Assembly (NCBI GenBank): GCA_900752445.1
Contig: CAADVN010000016.1
Location: forward strand, 1 to 5,242
Direction of reading: 5' to 3'
Source: an uncultured Oscillospiraceae bacterium
GTDB lineage: Bacteria > Bacillota > Clostridia > Oscillospirales > Oscillospiraceae
Length of the DNA: 5,242 nucleotides
The position numbers were made by a program, and so were the translations under genes. Positions 5,233 to 5,242 of the stretch are shown piece by piece. The notes under the pieces are model-generated. The model saw nothing but the letters and a program-made list of their open reading frames with translations. It did not search any database and had not been told where the DNA came from. Numbering within the stretch: position 1 is the first letter of the stretch; each line of letters starts with the position of its first letter.

Positions 5233-5242
5233 TGCTGGCAAA
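5229..5242 (+). CDS. Start of the next membrane subunit gene, probably MrpC/MbhG-like (partial)
   Basis: ATGATGCTGGCAAA opens a frame of four full codons (Met-Met-Leu-Ala) that runs off the right edge. The first ATG overlaps the mrpB stop, and GGAAGGGGGG (5211-5220) lies 8 bases upstream. Either of the two adjacent ATG codons (5229, 5232) could be used. The protein itself cannot be identified from so few codons. By gene order in mbh and mrp operons, a MrpC/NuoK-like subunit (MbhG) normally follows the MnhB-domain gene. Confidence 0.6.

Noticed and set aside
4684..5241. 185-residue open frame on the minus strand
   Set aside because: It is antisense to the MnhB-domain gene, with biased Ala/Val/Glu/His content and no motif; a codon-bias shadow.

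Overview
This is a GC-rich (about 60 % by eye), fully coding stretch of 5.2 kb with every gene on the + strand. It reads as part of one long operon for a membrane-bound, energy-converting [NiFe]-hydrogenase of the group 4 Mbh/Mrp-linked type, with its maturation genes mixed in. All products have recognisable families. I see no mobile element, tRNA, rRNA, CRISPR array or convincing terminator.

Layout. (1) Positions 1-1051 hold the last codons of hypD and a complete hypE, which make the CN/CO ligands of the active-site iron. (2) A short AT-rich gap (1052-1102) precedes the soluble catalytic arm: a NuoC-like 30 kDa-type subunit (MbhK-like) and the [NiFe] large subunit (MbhL-like), with both nickel-binding CxxC pairs intact. 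(3) hypA, the nickel-delivery protein, starts one base after the large-subunit stop codon. (4) From 2950 to the right edge there is an ordered membrane module: MrpE, MrpF, MrpG, a DUF4040 protein (MbhD-like), an MbhE-like protein, an MnhB-domain protein (MbhF-like) and the first codons of the next gene, probably the MrpC-like subunit. Within the Mrp module nearly every junction is a stop/start overlap, mostly ATGA, with a good Shine-Dalgarno sequence, so the genes are translationally coupled.

How it works together (family knowledge plus inference). The large subunit would reduce protons with electrons from reduced ferredoxin through a NuoB-like small subunit, which is not in this window. The Mrp-like membrane subunits would couple this to Na+/H+ movement across the membrane. 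HypD, HypE and HypA build the Ni-Fe centre. The large subunit ends exactly at its last metal-ligand motif, so no maturation endopeptidase should be needed.

Organism. An anaerobic, H2-evolving bacterium is most likely: there are strong AGGAGG-type Shine-Dalgarno sites and TTG/ATG starts. Frequent ATA (Ile) and AGG (Arg) codons in a GC-rich genome recall Synergistota. That assignment is a guess from codon style and operon type, and an archaeal or other anaerobic source is not excluded. The module order (K-L-hypA-then Mrp E-F-G-D-E-B-C) is rearranged compared with the Pyrococcus mbh operon, where the Mrp-like genes come first. That rearrangement is the most interesting aspect of an otherwise recognisable locus.
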